From Lipingzhangella_A rawalii (GTDB lineage: Bacteria; Actinomycetota; Actinomycetes; Streptosporangiales; Streptosporangiaceae), in contig NZ_JAVLVT010000001.1 in NCBI RefSeq assembly GCF_031628175.1, positions 1,054,001 through 1,118,000 on the forward strand: a DNA stretch of 64,000 nucleotides. Direction: 5' to 3'. Shown here piece by piece: positions 1 to 7,710 of this stretch. The position numbers were made by a program, and so were the translations under genes. Position 1 is the first letter of the stretch, and each line of letters begins with the position of its first letter. The notes under the pieces are model-generated. The model ran no database searches. It was not told where the DNA came from and was given only the letters and a program-made list of their open reading frames with translations.

Positions 1-971
1 CAGCTCCGCAGTAGGTGGGCACGAGCGAAGATCGGGAACAACTCCACGGCCGCCGCGATCTGATGTTGCAGCACGTGGAAGGAGCCACGTTGGCCATAGC
101 CGTTGTAGGCGTCGATCCCCGCACCCAGCACCAGCTCCCCCTTGTGAACCTGGCTGACGTAGACGTGCACGGTGTTGGACATGACAACGGTGTCGTGCAC
201 CTGTTCCAGGAGTTCGGAGACGAGGGCCTGAAGCGGGTGGCTCTGCAACGGCAGACGGATACCCAGCTGGTCGGTCAGCACCGAGGTATGGCCCGCCGCG
301 GACAGAGCCACCCTCCCGGCCGAGATGGGGCCCCGCGTGGTCTCCACTCCAACCACCCGGTCACCACTGGTGCGAAAACCCGTCACCGCGCAGTCCTCGA
401 TCAGGTCCACGCCGAGCCGGTCGGCGGCCCGGGCGAAGCCCCAGGCCACGTAGTCGTGTTTCGCGATGCCCGCCCGGGGCTGATAGGTGGCTCCCAACAC
501 CGGATAACGCAGCTCGGGGCTGGTGTTGACCAGTGGAGCGACCTTGCTGATCTCTTCGGGGGTGAGCCACTCGGCATCGATGCCGTTGAGCTGGTTGGCG
601 TTGACCCGGCGGATGCCTTCGCGCACGTTGTGTGTCGTATGGGCGAGATTGAGCACTCCGCGCTGGCTGAACAGCATCGGGTAGTCGAGCTCGTCCTCGA
701 GGCCCTCCCACAGTTTCAGGGCGTGTTCATACAGGCCGGCGCTGGGGCCGCGCAGGTAGTTGGATCGGATGATCGTGGTGTTGCGGGCCATGTTGCCACC
801 GGCCAGCCAGCCCTTGTCCAGCACGGCGACGTTGGTGATTCCGTGGTTGGCGGCGAGATAGTAGGCACAGGCCAGTCCGTGGCCGCCGGCGCCGACCACG
901 ATCACATCGTAGGAGTCCCGTGGCTCGGGGCGGCGCCACAGGATGTCTGGGGCCGTTTCTGGTGCGGTCAT
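1..971 (-). CDS. soxB: Sarcosine oxidase beta-subunit-like FAD oxidoreductase (3' end outside window)
   Basis: Reading from the ATG at 971 leftwards gives about 323 open codons running off the window edge, so the last 70-80 residues of a roughly 400-residue family are missing. The N-terminus carries a Rossmann dinucleotide motif (VIVVGAGGHGLACAYYLA), followed by family-typical stretches such as GGNMARNTTIIRSNY and LAHTTHN. Heterotetrameric sarcosine oxidase beta subunits oxidise sarcosine to glycine and pass the methyl group to tetrahydrofolate. The start codon overlaps the stop of the upstream dimethylglycine-oxidase-like gene by 4 bp (ATGA), so the two are translationally coupled. Whether the gamma, delta and alpha subunits follow cannot be seen; a stand-alone oxidase is the alternative. 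Confidence 0.8.
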   Translation of the reverse strand, partial: MTAPETAPDILWRRPEPRDSYDVIVVGAGGHGLACAYYLAANHGITNVAVLDKGWLAGGNMARNTTIIRSNYLRGPSAGLYEHALKLWEGLEDELDYPMLFSQRGVLNLAHTTHNVREGIRRVNANQLNGIDAEWLTPEEISKVAPLVNTSPELRYPVLGATYQPRAGIAKHDYVAWGFARAADRLGVDLIEDCAVTGFRTSGDRVVGVETTRGPISAGRVALSAAGHTSVLTDQLGIRLPLQSHPLQALVSELLEQVHDTVVMSNTVHVYVSQVHKGELVLGAGIDAYNGYGQRGSFHVLQHQIAAAVELFPIFARAHLLRS

Positions 972-3526
972 ACCCGCAGCCTCTCCATTCCGGGGTCGAA
1001 CAGGGGGTCCGGTGTCACGGTGGCTCGCACCCGGCGGTCGAAGTAGCCGATGTCGACGGGGGTTCCGGGCTCGGCCAGTTCGCTGGGCAGCCACGCGTAG
1101 GCGATGGAGGTGCCCAGGGTGTAGCCGTAGGCGGCGCTGGTCACGTAACCCACGGCCGTCTCCGGGATGGTGGTGCCGGTGGCCCTGTCGTGCGGTGCAT
1201 ACACCGGTTCCGAGCCCATGACGGTGTCGCCGGGGTGGGGATGGGTGAGGCAGACGAGGCGGTGCTGCGGGGGTTGGTCCGCACGCTGTTCGAGCGCTGA
1301 CCGCCCCAGGAAGTCTCCCTTGTCCAGCTTCACGGCGAAGCCGACTCCGGCCGCGTAGGGGTCGTGCTCATCGGTCATGTCGGCGCCGAAGGCACGGTAT
1401 CCCTTCTCCAGGCGCAGGCTGTTGAAGGCTCCACGTCCGGCGGCGATGATGCCGTAGTCCTGCCCGGCCTGCCAGAGCGTGTCCCACAGCCGCAGCCCGT
1501 GCTCGGCGGTGGTGTAGAGCTCCCAGCCCAGTTCCCCGACATAGGACACGCGCATGGCGAGCACGGGCACGTTGCCGACATGGAAGCGGGCGCAGCGGAA
1601 GTAGCGCAGCCCCGTGTTGGTGAGGTCGTAGTCGGCCAGGGGGGCCAGTACCTCGCGTGCGTGTGGCCCCCACAGGCCCACACAGGTGGTGCCGGGTGTG
1701 AGGTCGCGGATCTGGACCGTGCCGTCGTCCGGGGCGTGCCGGCGGAGCCAGTGCAGATCCATCGGGCTGTTGACGCCCAGCTGGAAGATGTCCTCGGTGA
1801 CCCGCGCCACCGTGATGTCTCCGCGTAGGCGTCCGAAGGTGTCCAGCAGCAGGGTGTAGGTCACCGCGCCCGGGGCCCGGTCCACCTTGCCGGTGGTCAT
1901 GTACTGGAGGAACTCGGCGGCACGGGGGCCGGCGACCTCCAGACGCATCAGTGAGGACATGTCGTACATGGCCACGCGTTCGCGGGTGATTTGCGCCTCG
2001 GCGGCAATGGTCGGTGACCAGAACTGGCTCGCCCAGTCCCCGAGTTCGGGGGCGGGGTACTGCTCGGTGAGTTCGGAGTTGGTCTCGTACCAGTGCGGCC
2101 GTTCCCAGCCGTTGGCCTCCAGGAAGAACGCGCCGAGTTCGCGTTCGCGCTGGTAGAAGGGGCTGGTGCGCAGCGGACGGGGGGAGTCCATGGGCCGCAG
2201 CGGATGCAGAGCGTCGTAGACCTCGACGAAGTTCTGGCAGCCGCGTTCGTGGATGAAATCGGGGGCGAGCTGGTGTGGCTGGAAGCGGGTGATGTCGCAG
2301 CCGTGCAGGTCGAAGGTGGATTCGCCGTCGGTGATGCGTTCGGCCACGGCGCGAGCAACCCCGGCGGAGTGGGTGATCCAGACTGCCTCGGCCACCCAGA
2401 AGCCGTCGACCTCGGCGGACGCTCCGATCAGCGGCATGTTGTCGGGTGTGAACGAGAACAGGCCATTGATGCCGTCCTCCACCTTGGTTTCGGCGAGGGC
2501 GGGCAGCAGGGCCCGGCTGTCGTCCCAGGCGGGAGCGAAGTCGTCGACGGTGAAGTCGTGCACCGAGGGCATGGTGGCCAGCCGCTCGGGGGCGTTGCCG
2601 GCTGCCTCGGTGGTGGGGCCGCCGATGTCGGCGGGGGCCACAGGCATCGGCCGGTGACCGTAGTAGCCCACCACGACCTGATCGAAGTGTTCCCGGTAGT
2701 AGAGGTCGCGTTCCTGGTAGCGCAGGATCGGGTTCCGGGCCAGGTTCTGGTGGGCAGCGGGATCTGCGCTCAGTGCGGGAACGGTGCCGGTCCAGGCGAG
2801 CTGGTGGGCCAGCGGCAGCAGCGGCAGTTGCATGCCCACCATGCGTGTGATCAGTGGCCCCCACATGCCCGCGCAGGAGACCACGAGGTCGGCTGGGAAC
2901 CGGCCGGTGGAGGTGACGACGGCTTCGACGCGGCCGCCACGCACCTCGATGTCGACCACTTCCTGGTGTGGTAGGAATCGAGCGCCCCGCTCGATCGCGG
3001 CGCCGGCCTGGACCGCGGCGGCACCGACGGCGTTCGCGACCCCGTCGGTGGGAGTGTGTAGACCCCCGAGGATCTGGTCGGCCTCCACCAGCGGGTGCAG
3101 TTGGGCGCACTCGGCGGGGGAAAGTACACGGGCCGGCAGGCCCCAGGAGCGGGCCCAGCCGCACCGACGGTGCAGCTCATCAAGCCGTTCGGGGGTTGCG
3201 GCCAGTTCCAGCCCGCCGACCTGCGCGAAGCAGTCCCGCCCCTGATCGTCAGCGAGCTGAGTGTACTTGTCCACGGTGTAGCGGGCGAAGTCCGTCATCA
3301 CCTTGGCGCCGCTGGTCTGGAACACCAGTCCGGGTGCGTGGGAGGTGGATCCCCCGGTGTGGTACAGGGGGCCTTGGTCGAGGACGGTCACGTCGGTGTG
3401 CCCACGCATGGTGAGCTCGTCGGCCAGGGCGCAGCCGACGATGCCCGCACCGATCACCACGATCCGCGGGGGCTGCGCGGGCGGCTCAGGCGTCGCCCTG
3501 GGGGTGGGGTGGGTGTGCGTGGTCAT
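968..3526 (-). CDS. Dimethylglycine oxidase-like FAD/folate enzyme
   Basis: An 852-residue protein with the architecture of dimethylglycine/sarcosine dehydrogenases. Residues ~20-400 form a DAO-type FAD domain with VVIGAGIVGCALADEL near the start and GGSTSHAPGLVFQ at ~58-70; His63 there matches the histidine that binds FAD covalently in this family. Residues ~430-850 form a GcvT-like tetrahydrofolate domain (YDMSSLMRLEV, YVGELGWELY, GRGAFNSLRLEKGYR). Length fits dimethylglycine oxidase (about 830). The reaction would be oxidative N-demethylation with the one-carbon unit captured as methylene-THF. ATG 3526 is preferred over an in-frame start at 3553 because GGGAG lies 8 nt upstream. A sister substrate such as another N-methyl amine is possible. 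Confidence 0.85.
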   Translation of the reverse strand: MTTHTHPTPRATPEPPAQPPRIVVIGAGIVGCALADELTMRGHTDVTVLDQGPLYHTGGSTSHAPGLVFQTSGAKVMTDFARYTVDKYTQLADDQGRDCFAQVGGLELAATPERLDELHRRCGWARSWGLPARVLSPAECAQLHPLVEADQILGGLHTPTDGVANAVGAAAVQAGAAIERGARFLPHQEVVDIEVRGGRVEAVVTSTGRFPADLVVSCAGMWGPLITRMVGMQLPLLPLAHQLAWTGTVPALSADPAAHQNLARNPILRYQERDLYYREHFDQVVVGYYGHRPMPVAPADIGGPTTEAAGNAPERLATMPSVHDFTVDDFAPAWDDSRALLPALAETKVEDGINGLFSFTPDNMPLIGASAEVDGFWVAEAVWITHSAGVARAVAERITDGESTFDLHGCDITRFQPHQLAPDFIHERGCQNFVEVYDALHPLRPMDSPRPLRTSPFYQRERELGAFFLEANGWERPHWYETNSELTEQYPAPELGDWASQFWSPTIAAEAQITRERVAMYDMSSLMRLEVAGPRAAEFLQYMTTGKVDRAPGAVTYTLLLDTFGRLRGDITVARVTEDIFQLGVNSPMDLHWLRRHAPDDGTVQIRDLTPGTTCVGLWGPHAREVLAPLADYDLTNTGLRYFRCARFHVGNVPVLAMRVSYVGELGWELYTTAEHGLRLWDTLWQAGQDYGIIAAGRGAFNSLRLEKGYRAFGADMTDEHDPYAAGVGFAVKLDKGDFLGRSALEQRADQPPQHRLVCLTHPHPGDTVMGSEPVYAPHDRATGTTIPETAVGYVTSAAYGYTLGTSIAYAWLPSELAEPGTPVDIGYFDRRVRATVTPDPLFDPGMERLRV

Positions 3527-3566
3527 GCGCTGCGCTCCCAGTCTAACTCGCACCTGTTTCTATTAG

Positions 3567-3591
3567 CGCAACATGTGGCAATGTACGCAAC
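3567..3591. promoter_or_regulatory. Candidate operator 1: paired CGCAAC repeat upstream of dimethylglycine oxidase gene
   Basis: CGCAAC occurs at 3567-3572 and again at 3586-3591, 19 bp apart and in the same orientation, the second followed by AG. The same arrangement recurs at 5019 and 5107. It lies 41-65 bp upstream of the ATG at 3526. On the minus strand the repeat supplies a TTGCGT that could act as a -35 box, with TAATAG downstream. The regulator is unknown. A related but imperfect inverted element sits at 3691-3720 (CGCAAA ... TTTTGCG). Confidence 0.5.
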
Positions 3592-3780
3592 AGCCTCTGA
3601 TGTATTCCGCGTGGCGTCAAGGGGGAAACACCAGCGGAAACCCCCGAGTTCGACGGGCACGCCGGGAGAACGGACAGAACTCTCCTGTTTCGCAAAGCGC
3701 ATCATGTTGCACATTTTGCGATTACGGGAGGCGGTCCTCTCGCGGGGTCCGTGGCACGAGCGGACCGCCTCCCGCGACAC

Positions 3781-4995
3781 TCAGCTACCGGCCACGAGCT
3801 GGCGCAGGTCCTGCTTGGGTGTGTTCTTCTTCGGGTCGATGAACGGCTTCTCCACCACGGTCGCGTTCTGCGGACCGTGCTGAGTCTCCACCACGAACTC
3901 GGTGCCGAGCGCCGCGTCTTCGATAGAGACCAGGGCGAAGCCGATGTTCTGCTCCAGCCGTGGCGAGAAGCAGGCCGAGGTGACCTTGCCGATGACCTCC
4001 CCGTCCGGATCGTTTTTGCGACGCACCGGGTAGGCGTCGATCATCGATCCGTCGTTGAACGAGCCCAGGCTCGGACCATCGATGCGCACCCCGGCGAGCT
4101 TGCGACTCACCCCGTTGTCCCGAATCTGACGCAGGGCCTCCTTGCCGATGAAGTCGGCCTCCTGGTCGAGGTCGACCATCCAGCTCACCTCGTAGCCGTA
4201 GCCCACCTCGAAGGGGTTGGTGCTGTAGTCGATGTCGCAACCCCAGGACAGGATTCCGCCCTCGATCCGCCGGATGTGGCACGGACCGATGACCTGGATT
4301 CCATGCGGAGTTCCGGCCTCGATGACCTTGTCCCAGAGCTTCATCGCGTCACGACTGGCGTTACGCAGGTAGATCTCGAAACCGAGCTCGGAGGTGTAGC
4401 CGGTGCGGGAGACGACTACGTCCAGGCCATCCAGATCGTAGGACGCCAGGAAGTAGTAGGGGATGTCCAGAACGTCTTCGCCGAACAGGTCGACCATGAC
4501 GTCCTTGGACTTCGGGCCCTGGACCTGCACCGGACCGACGTCGGCCTCACGGATGGTGACGTCCATTCCGCTGAAGTAGGCCAGCCCCCGAGCCCAAAGC
4601 AGCACGTCGGAGTCGGCCAGGGACAGCCAGAAGTGGTTCTCCCCCAACCGCAGCAGGACCGGGTCGTTGATGATCCCGCCCTCCTCGTTGGTGATGAACA
4701 CGTACTTGCACTGGCCGACCTGGCACTTGGTGAGGTCCCGCGGCACGAGCATGTTGGTGAAGTCGAAGGCGTCCGGCCCGGTGATCTCCACCTGACGCTC
4801 CACCCCGACGTCCCACAGCGTGACCCCGTTCAGCAGGTGCCAGTACTCCGCCCACGGGTCCCCGTAGTGGCGCGGGTGGTACGTGTGGTTGTAGACGCTG
4901 TACTTCGCCACGCCGTGCCGGCGGGACGCGTAGAAGAAGGGCGACTTCCGGACCCGGCTGTACAGCAGGATCTCCGGGTTCTCGACAACTGCCAT
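3781..4995 (-). CDS. DmdA-like (GcvT family) tetrahydrofolate-dependent demethylase
   Basis: 404 residues, a stand-alone GcvT/T-protein fold. Family signatures include WDVGVERQVEITGPDA, PRDLTKCQVGQC, INDPVLLRL, WLSLADSDVLLWA, VQVQGPKS and SRTGYTSELGFEIYL. This pattern is closest to dimethylsulfoniopropionate demethylase DmdA and its relatives, which move a methyl group directly to THF to give 5-methyl-THF. Because the flanking genes handle N-methyl glycines and methyl-/methylene-THF, the substrate may be a betaine rather than DMSP; substrate identity is not readable from sequence. ATG 4995 has GGAGG 5 nt upstream and is preferred to GTG 5007. It is followed after 227 bp by the dimethylglycine oxidase gene, which has its own repeat site. 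Confidence 0.75.
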   Translation of the reverse strand: MAVVENPEILLYSRVRKSPFFYASRRHGVAKYSVYNHTYHPRHYGDPWAEYWHLLNGVTLWDVGVERQVEITGPDAFDFTNMLVPRDLTKCQVGQCKYVFITNEEGGIINDPVLLRLGENHFWLSLADSDVLLWARGLAYFSGMDVTIREADVGPVQVQGPKSKDVMVDLFGEDVLDIPYYFLASYDLDGLDVVVSRTGYTSELGFEIYLRNASRDAMKLWDKVIEAGTPHGIQVIGPCHIRRIEGGILSWGCDIDYSTNPFEVGYGYEVSWMVDLDQEADFIGKEALRQIRDNGVSRKLAGVRIDGPSLGSFNDGSMIDAYPVRRKNDPDGEVIGKVTSACFSPRLEQNIGFALVSIEDAALGTEFVVETQHGPQNATVVEKPFIDPKKNTPKQDLRQLVAGS

Positions 4996-5018
4996 CCGGA
5001 CCTCCACCTATCTCATTA

Positions 5019-5131
5019 CGCAACGGGATTCGCTATGCGCAACAGAGCGTCCCGCGTTGCCGTCGCCGTGTCAAGGGGACACGAACCCCAGCCTAGTTTC
5101 GTACAACGCAACGAGTATCTATTGACGCAAC
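5019..5131. promoter_or_regulatory. Candidate operators 2 and 3: two paired CGCAAC repeats in the divergent promoter region
   Basis: The 390-bp divergent region between the DmdA-like gene and metV holds CGCAAC at 5019-5024 and 5038-5043 (19 bp apart) and again at 5107-5112 and 5126-5131 (19 bp apart). Both second copies are followed by AG. The first pair is 24-48 bp upstream of the minus-strand ATG at 4995; read on that strand, TTGCGC and TAATGA are 18 bp apart, a plausible promoter overlapping the repeats. The second pair overlaps the -35 of a plus-strand promoter. Bases 5150-5220 are unusually AT-rich for this genome. Confidence 0.55.
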
Positions 5132-5150
5132 AGATCGCCGGATCTAGGCT
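5122..5150 (+). promoter_or_regulatory. Predicted sigma70-type promoter for metV-metF
   Basis: TTGACG at 5122-5127, a 17-bp spacer and TAGGCT at 5145-5150 form a good housekeeping-type promoter reading right. The right half of the third CGCAAC pair overlaps the -35 box. The implied leader to the ATG at 5386 is about 230 nt, long for this class; no riboswitch fold was recognised in it. Confidence 0.45.
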
Positions 5151-5385
5151 GACTGTCAGAACCAAATGTTTCTTTATATGCATCAAGTTGCTTAATAAAC
5201 AACACCTGATACTGGACAGCCTAGACGCAGAGTGGCCCGACGTCCACTCCGTGACACGGGTTTCTCCGCCTGCGGAGCTGCCAGTGCCAGGACCCTCGGG
5301 GACACTCGGACGACCCGATCCAACAACCCACCCGGACAGCGCCAACCAGCCACGACATCCCCACGACCAGGAACGGGGCGCAGCC

Positions 5386-5949
5386 ATGAGCACACTGCTG
5401 CCACTTGTGGAACACGCGGTCAAGAAGCCGATCTGGGACTGCCGGATGTGTGGTCAGTGCGTGCTGCACTCCACGGGGATGACCTGCCCGATGACCTGCC
5501 CGAAACAGCTGCGCAACGGCCCGTGCGGCGGGGTGCGTGAGGACGGGGGCTGCGAGGTCAACCCGGAGATGCGCTGTGTCTGGCTCAAGGCACAGGGACG
5601 GGCCGAATGGCTTCCCCGTGCGTGGCGCGAGGAGTTCGACGAGCTGCGTCCCCCGGTGGACAACCAGCTTTGGGGCACCTCGTCGTGGACCAACCTCGTC
5701 ACGGGCCGGGACAAAGTCACGCCGGTGAGCTGGCAGGAGACCACTCCCGAGATTGGGGACGAGGCCGGGAAACCGGCGGACACGCAGCAGGTTCCCGGCG
5801 AGGACGTGCCGGTGGCCACCTGCCAGCACTCCCACCACCAGTCCGGGTCCTCGTCCGCGCTGCCGGCTGCGGCCCGTCCCGCAGATGAGGAGTCGCCGCG
5901 GGAGGTGCAGACCACCGTGGTCGGCGCGGAAGCGGAGGTTGTGGCGTGA
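5386..5949 (+). CDS. metV: MetV-type zinc/iron-sulfur partner of methylenetetrahydrofolate reductase
   Basis: 187 residues. Residues ~15-65 carry a dense Cys pattern: CRMCGQC, then TCPMTCPKQLRNGPCGG and CEVNPEMRCVW. This is the methylene-THF reductase C-terminal/MetV signature; in acetogens MetV associates with MetF, carries an Fe-S cluster and is needed for activity. The last ~90 residues are Ser/Ala/Glu-rich and poorly conserved in appearance. The stop overlaps the GTG start of metF by 4 bp, consistent with a stoichiometric MetV-MetF complex. In this locus it would probably run in the oxidative direction, converting methyl-THF made by the DmdA-like enzyme to methylene-THF (inference). Confidence 0.8.
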   Translation: MSTLLPLVEHAVKKPIWDCRMCGQCVLHSTGMTCPMTCPKQLRNGPCGGVREDGGCEVNPEMRCVWLKAQGRAEWLPRAWREEFDELRPPVDNQLWGTSSWTNLVTGRDKVTPVSWQETTPEIGDEAGKPADTQQVPGEDVPVATCQHSHHQSGSSSALPAAARPADEESPREVQTTVVGAEAEVVA

Positions 5950-6905
5950 GTCAGCTCGCGGAACTGCTGCGGAGTGGGCACCGGCCGGTGGTCACGGCCG
6001 AGCTTCCGGTGATCGACGGCGGTGGCATGGCCACGGTGCGAAGCCAGGTCGCACACTTCGCGCCCTATGTCGACGGGATCAACGCCACCGACAACACCGC
6101 CGCGCACGCGCACGCCTCCAATGTGGCCGTAGCCATCGCCATTCGGCAACTCGGCGTGGAACCCATCCTGCAAGTGGTGTGTCGGGACAAGAACCGACTG
6201 GCGCTCCAGGCCGACATCATGGGTGCGGCCATGCACGATGTCACAACAGTGTGTTGTCTGACCGGGGACGACGTCACGGCCGGGGATGAGCCGGAAAGCC
6301 GTCGGGTGTTCGACCTGGATGCCCCTCAGCTGGTGCGGACCGCGGCGGGGATGGCCGCGGGCCAGTACATGTCCGGGCGGGTGATCGACCCCGCACCGGA
6401 CCTGTTCATCGGGGCCGTGGAAAACCCGGCCGTTCCCCCGTTCGAACAGCGGGTACGCCGCGCACAGACCAAGGCCGCCGCCGGGGCGCGCTTCCTCCAG
6501 CTCCAGATCTGCTATCACCCCGAACGGTTGGAGGCGTTCACCCAACTGGCCCAGCGGGTGGGCCTGACCCGCAAGACCGCACTGTTGCAGTCCGTGTGCC
6601 TGACCCGCGGCGCTCGCGGACTGCGGTTCATGAACCGGGAGGTTCCCGGAATCCACATTCCCGAAGAGACCCTGGAATGGGTGGACAACGCCGCCGATCC
6701 TGCCGAGGCGGCCTACCAGGTGACTCTGGGGCAGGCGCGACACGCCCTGAGCCTGCCCGGAATCAGTGGCCTGCACATCGCCGACTTCCGGATGGACGAC
6801 TCTCTGGGCCGACTGTTCACCGACCTCGGCCTGGGTGGGCAAGAGATGCAGGATGTCGAGGAGCTCCCGGCCAACCCCATGTCCTCGCCGACAGCTGGAT
6901 CCTGA
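5946..6905 (+). CDS. metF: Methylenetetrahydrofolate reductase (MetF family)
   Basis: 319 residues, GTG start inside the metV stop. The TIM-barrel FAD enzyme is shown by TAELPVIDGGG near the start, INATDNTAAHAHASN, QVVCRDKNRLALQADI, CCLTGDDVTAGD and GAVENPA, which correspond to the folate/flavin-binding segments of MetF. It interconverts 5,10-methylene-THF and 5-methyl-THF. It forms a two-gene operon with metV and sits beside methyl-transferring catabolic genes, so a role in oxidising methyl-THF from demethylation is more likely than methionine synthesis. The gene ends 110 bp before a convergent TetR gene. Confidence 0.88.
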   Translation: MSQLAELLRSGHRPVVTAELPVIDGGGMATVRSQVAHFAPYVDGINATDNTAAHAHASNVAVAIAIRQLGVEPILQVVCRDKNRLALQADIMGAAMHDVTTVCCLTGDDVTAGDEPESRRVFDLDAPQLVRTAAGMAAGQYMSGRVIDPAPDLFIGAVENPAVPPFEQRVRRAQTKAAAGARFLQLQICYHPERLEAFTQLAQRVGLTRKTALLQSVCLTRGARGLRFMNREVPGIHIPEETLEWVDNAADPAEAAYQVTLGQARHALSLPGISGLHIADFRMDDSLGRLFTDLGLGGQEMQDVEELPANPMSSPTAGS

Positions 6906-7014
6906 GCTGCCACCGCCGCGGGGCTACGCCAGGGACCGAACCAGCCTCCACAGATAATGGCGGGCTCCCAGCCCGAGATCGTGGGCACCCTCGGTTTCTC
7001 GGCCAGCCCTCAGT

Positions 7015-7590
7015 TCAGGCTTGGTCGGGGCCGGGTTTTGGGTTGGCTTCCTGTGCCTGCTCCGCCTGGTGGACGAGGCGGTCCATAAGCTGGCGCACCA
7101 CCGTCTCGTCGGGCATCGGCAACCCGGAAATGGCCGTGAGATAGAGGCCATCGCCGACGAGGCGGATGTTCTCGGCCAGAACCGGGTCGGGGATCGCTGC
7201 GTGCAGCATGCGGGCCCAGCGACTGAACACCTCGTGGACGTGGTGCATGAGGTCCGGGGAGGCCAGCTCCTGGCTGCGCAGTGACGCGATCAGCGACCAG
7301 TACAGGGCAACTTCGCGCGGCGAACTGGGAAGAGACCCCTCCAGGTAGGCGCGCACCAGGCCTTCCTCGGCCTGTTCCGCAGCGGCGAACTCGCGCTCGG
7401 CCTCTTCGGACAGCCGCTGCACCAACCCGGCGATCATCGCTTGCTTGGACGGGAAGTGGTACAGGAGTCCGCCCTTGGAGACATCGGCCGCGGCAGCCAC
7501 CGACTCCAGGGTCACTGCCGAGCTGCCCTGGCTGATCAGGATGTCGGAGAGGGCGTCCAGAATGCGGTCGCGCGTTGTCGTAGAGCTCAC
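7015..7590 (-). CDS. TetR-family repressor of the adjacent MFS exporter
   Basis: 191 residues. The N-terminal helix-turn-helix reads RDRILDALSDILISQG ... VTLESVAAAADVSKGGLLYHFPSK, the canonical TetR pattern, followed by an all-helical ligand/dimerisation domain (TetR C-terminal class with EREFAAAEQAEEGLVRAYL). It is divergent from a 14-helix MFS exporter, with three overlapping or neighbouring palindromes between them, so it is predicted to repress the exporter and itself until a toxic cation or drug binds. LfrR/QacR-like pairs have this layout. Confidence 0.9.
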   Translation of the reverse strand: MSSTTTRDRILDALSDILISQGSSAVTLESVAAAADVSKGGLLYHFPSKQAMIAGLVQRLSEEAEREFAAAEQAEEGLVRAYLEGSLPSSPREVALYWSLIASLRSQELASPDLMHHVHEVFSRWARMLHAAIPDPVLAENIRLVGDGLYLTAISGLPMPDETVVRQLMDRLVHQAEQAQEANPKPGPDQA

Positions 7591-7610
7591 GCTGCGAACT
7601 ATACCGCGCA

Positions 7611-7669
7611 GACGGTACTATACCGTCCGGACGGTTTAAATTCCTTTCCTTCTAAACCGTCTGGACGGT
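7611..7669. promoter_or_regulatory. Stacked palindromic TetR operators
   Basis: Three palindromes occupy the TetR/MFS intergenic region: GACGGTA-CTA-TACCGTC at 7611-7627, ACCGTCCGGACGGT at 7622-7635 and ACCGTCTGGACGGT at 7656-7669. The last two are 34 bp apart (just over three helical turns), and the first two share the TACCGTC arm. The pattern is typical for cooperative binding of two TetR dimers controlling divergent promoters. Confidence 0.8.
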
Positions 7670-7710
7670 AAATTCGCGCTGACTTGGCAGCGCCCAACCC
7701 AGGAGACGAC

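Noticed and set aside
1368..3164. A 598-codon open frame on the minus strand inside the dimethylglycine oxidase gene
   Set aside because: It overlaps a gene with clear motifs in another frame, is Arg/Pro/His-rich and has no domain; GC bias keeps alternative frames open.
5150..5385. Riboswitch in the long metV leader
   Set aside because: The leader is about 230 nt but no conserved glycine, SAM or THF riboswitch core could be recognised by eye.
5454..6842. A 462-codon minus-strand frame opposite metV and metF
   Set aside because: Antisense shadow: no domain, no ribosome site, and the plus strand encodes recognisable MetV and MetF motifs.
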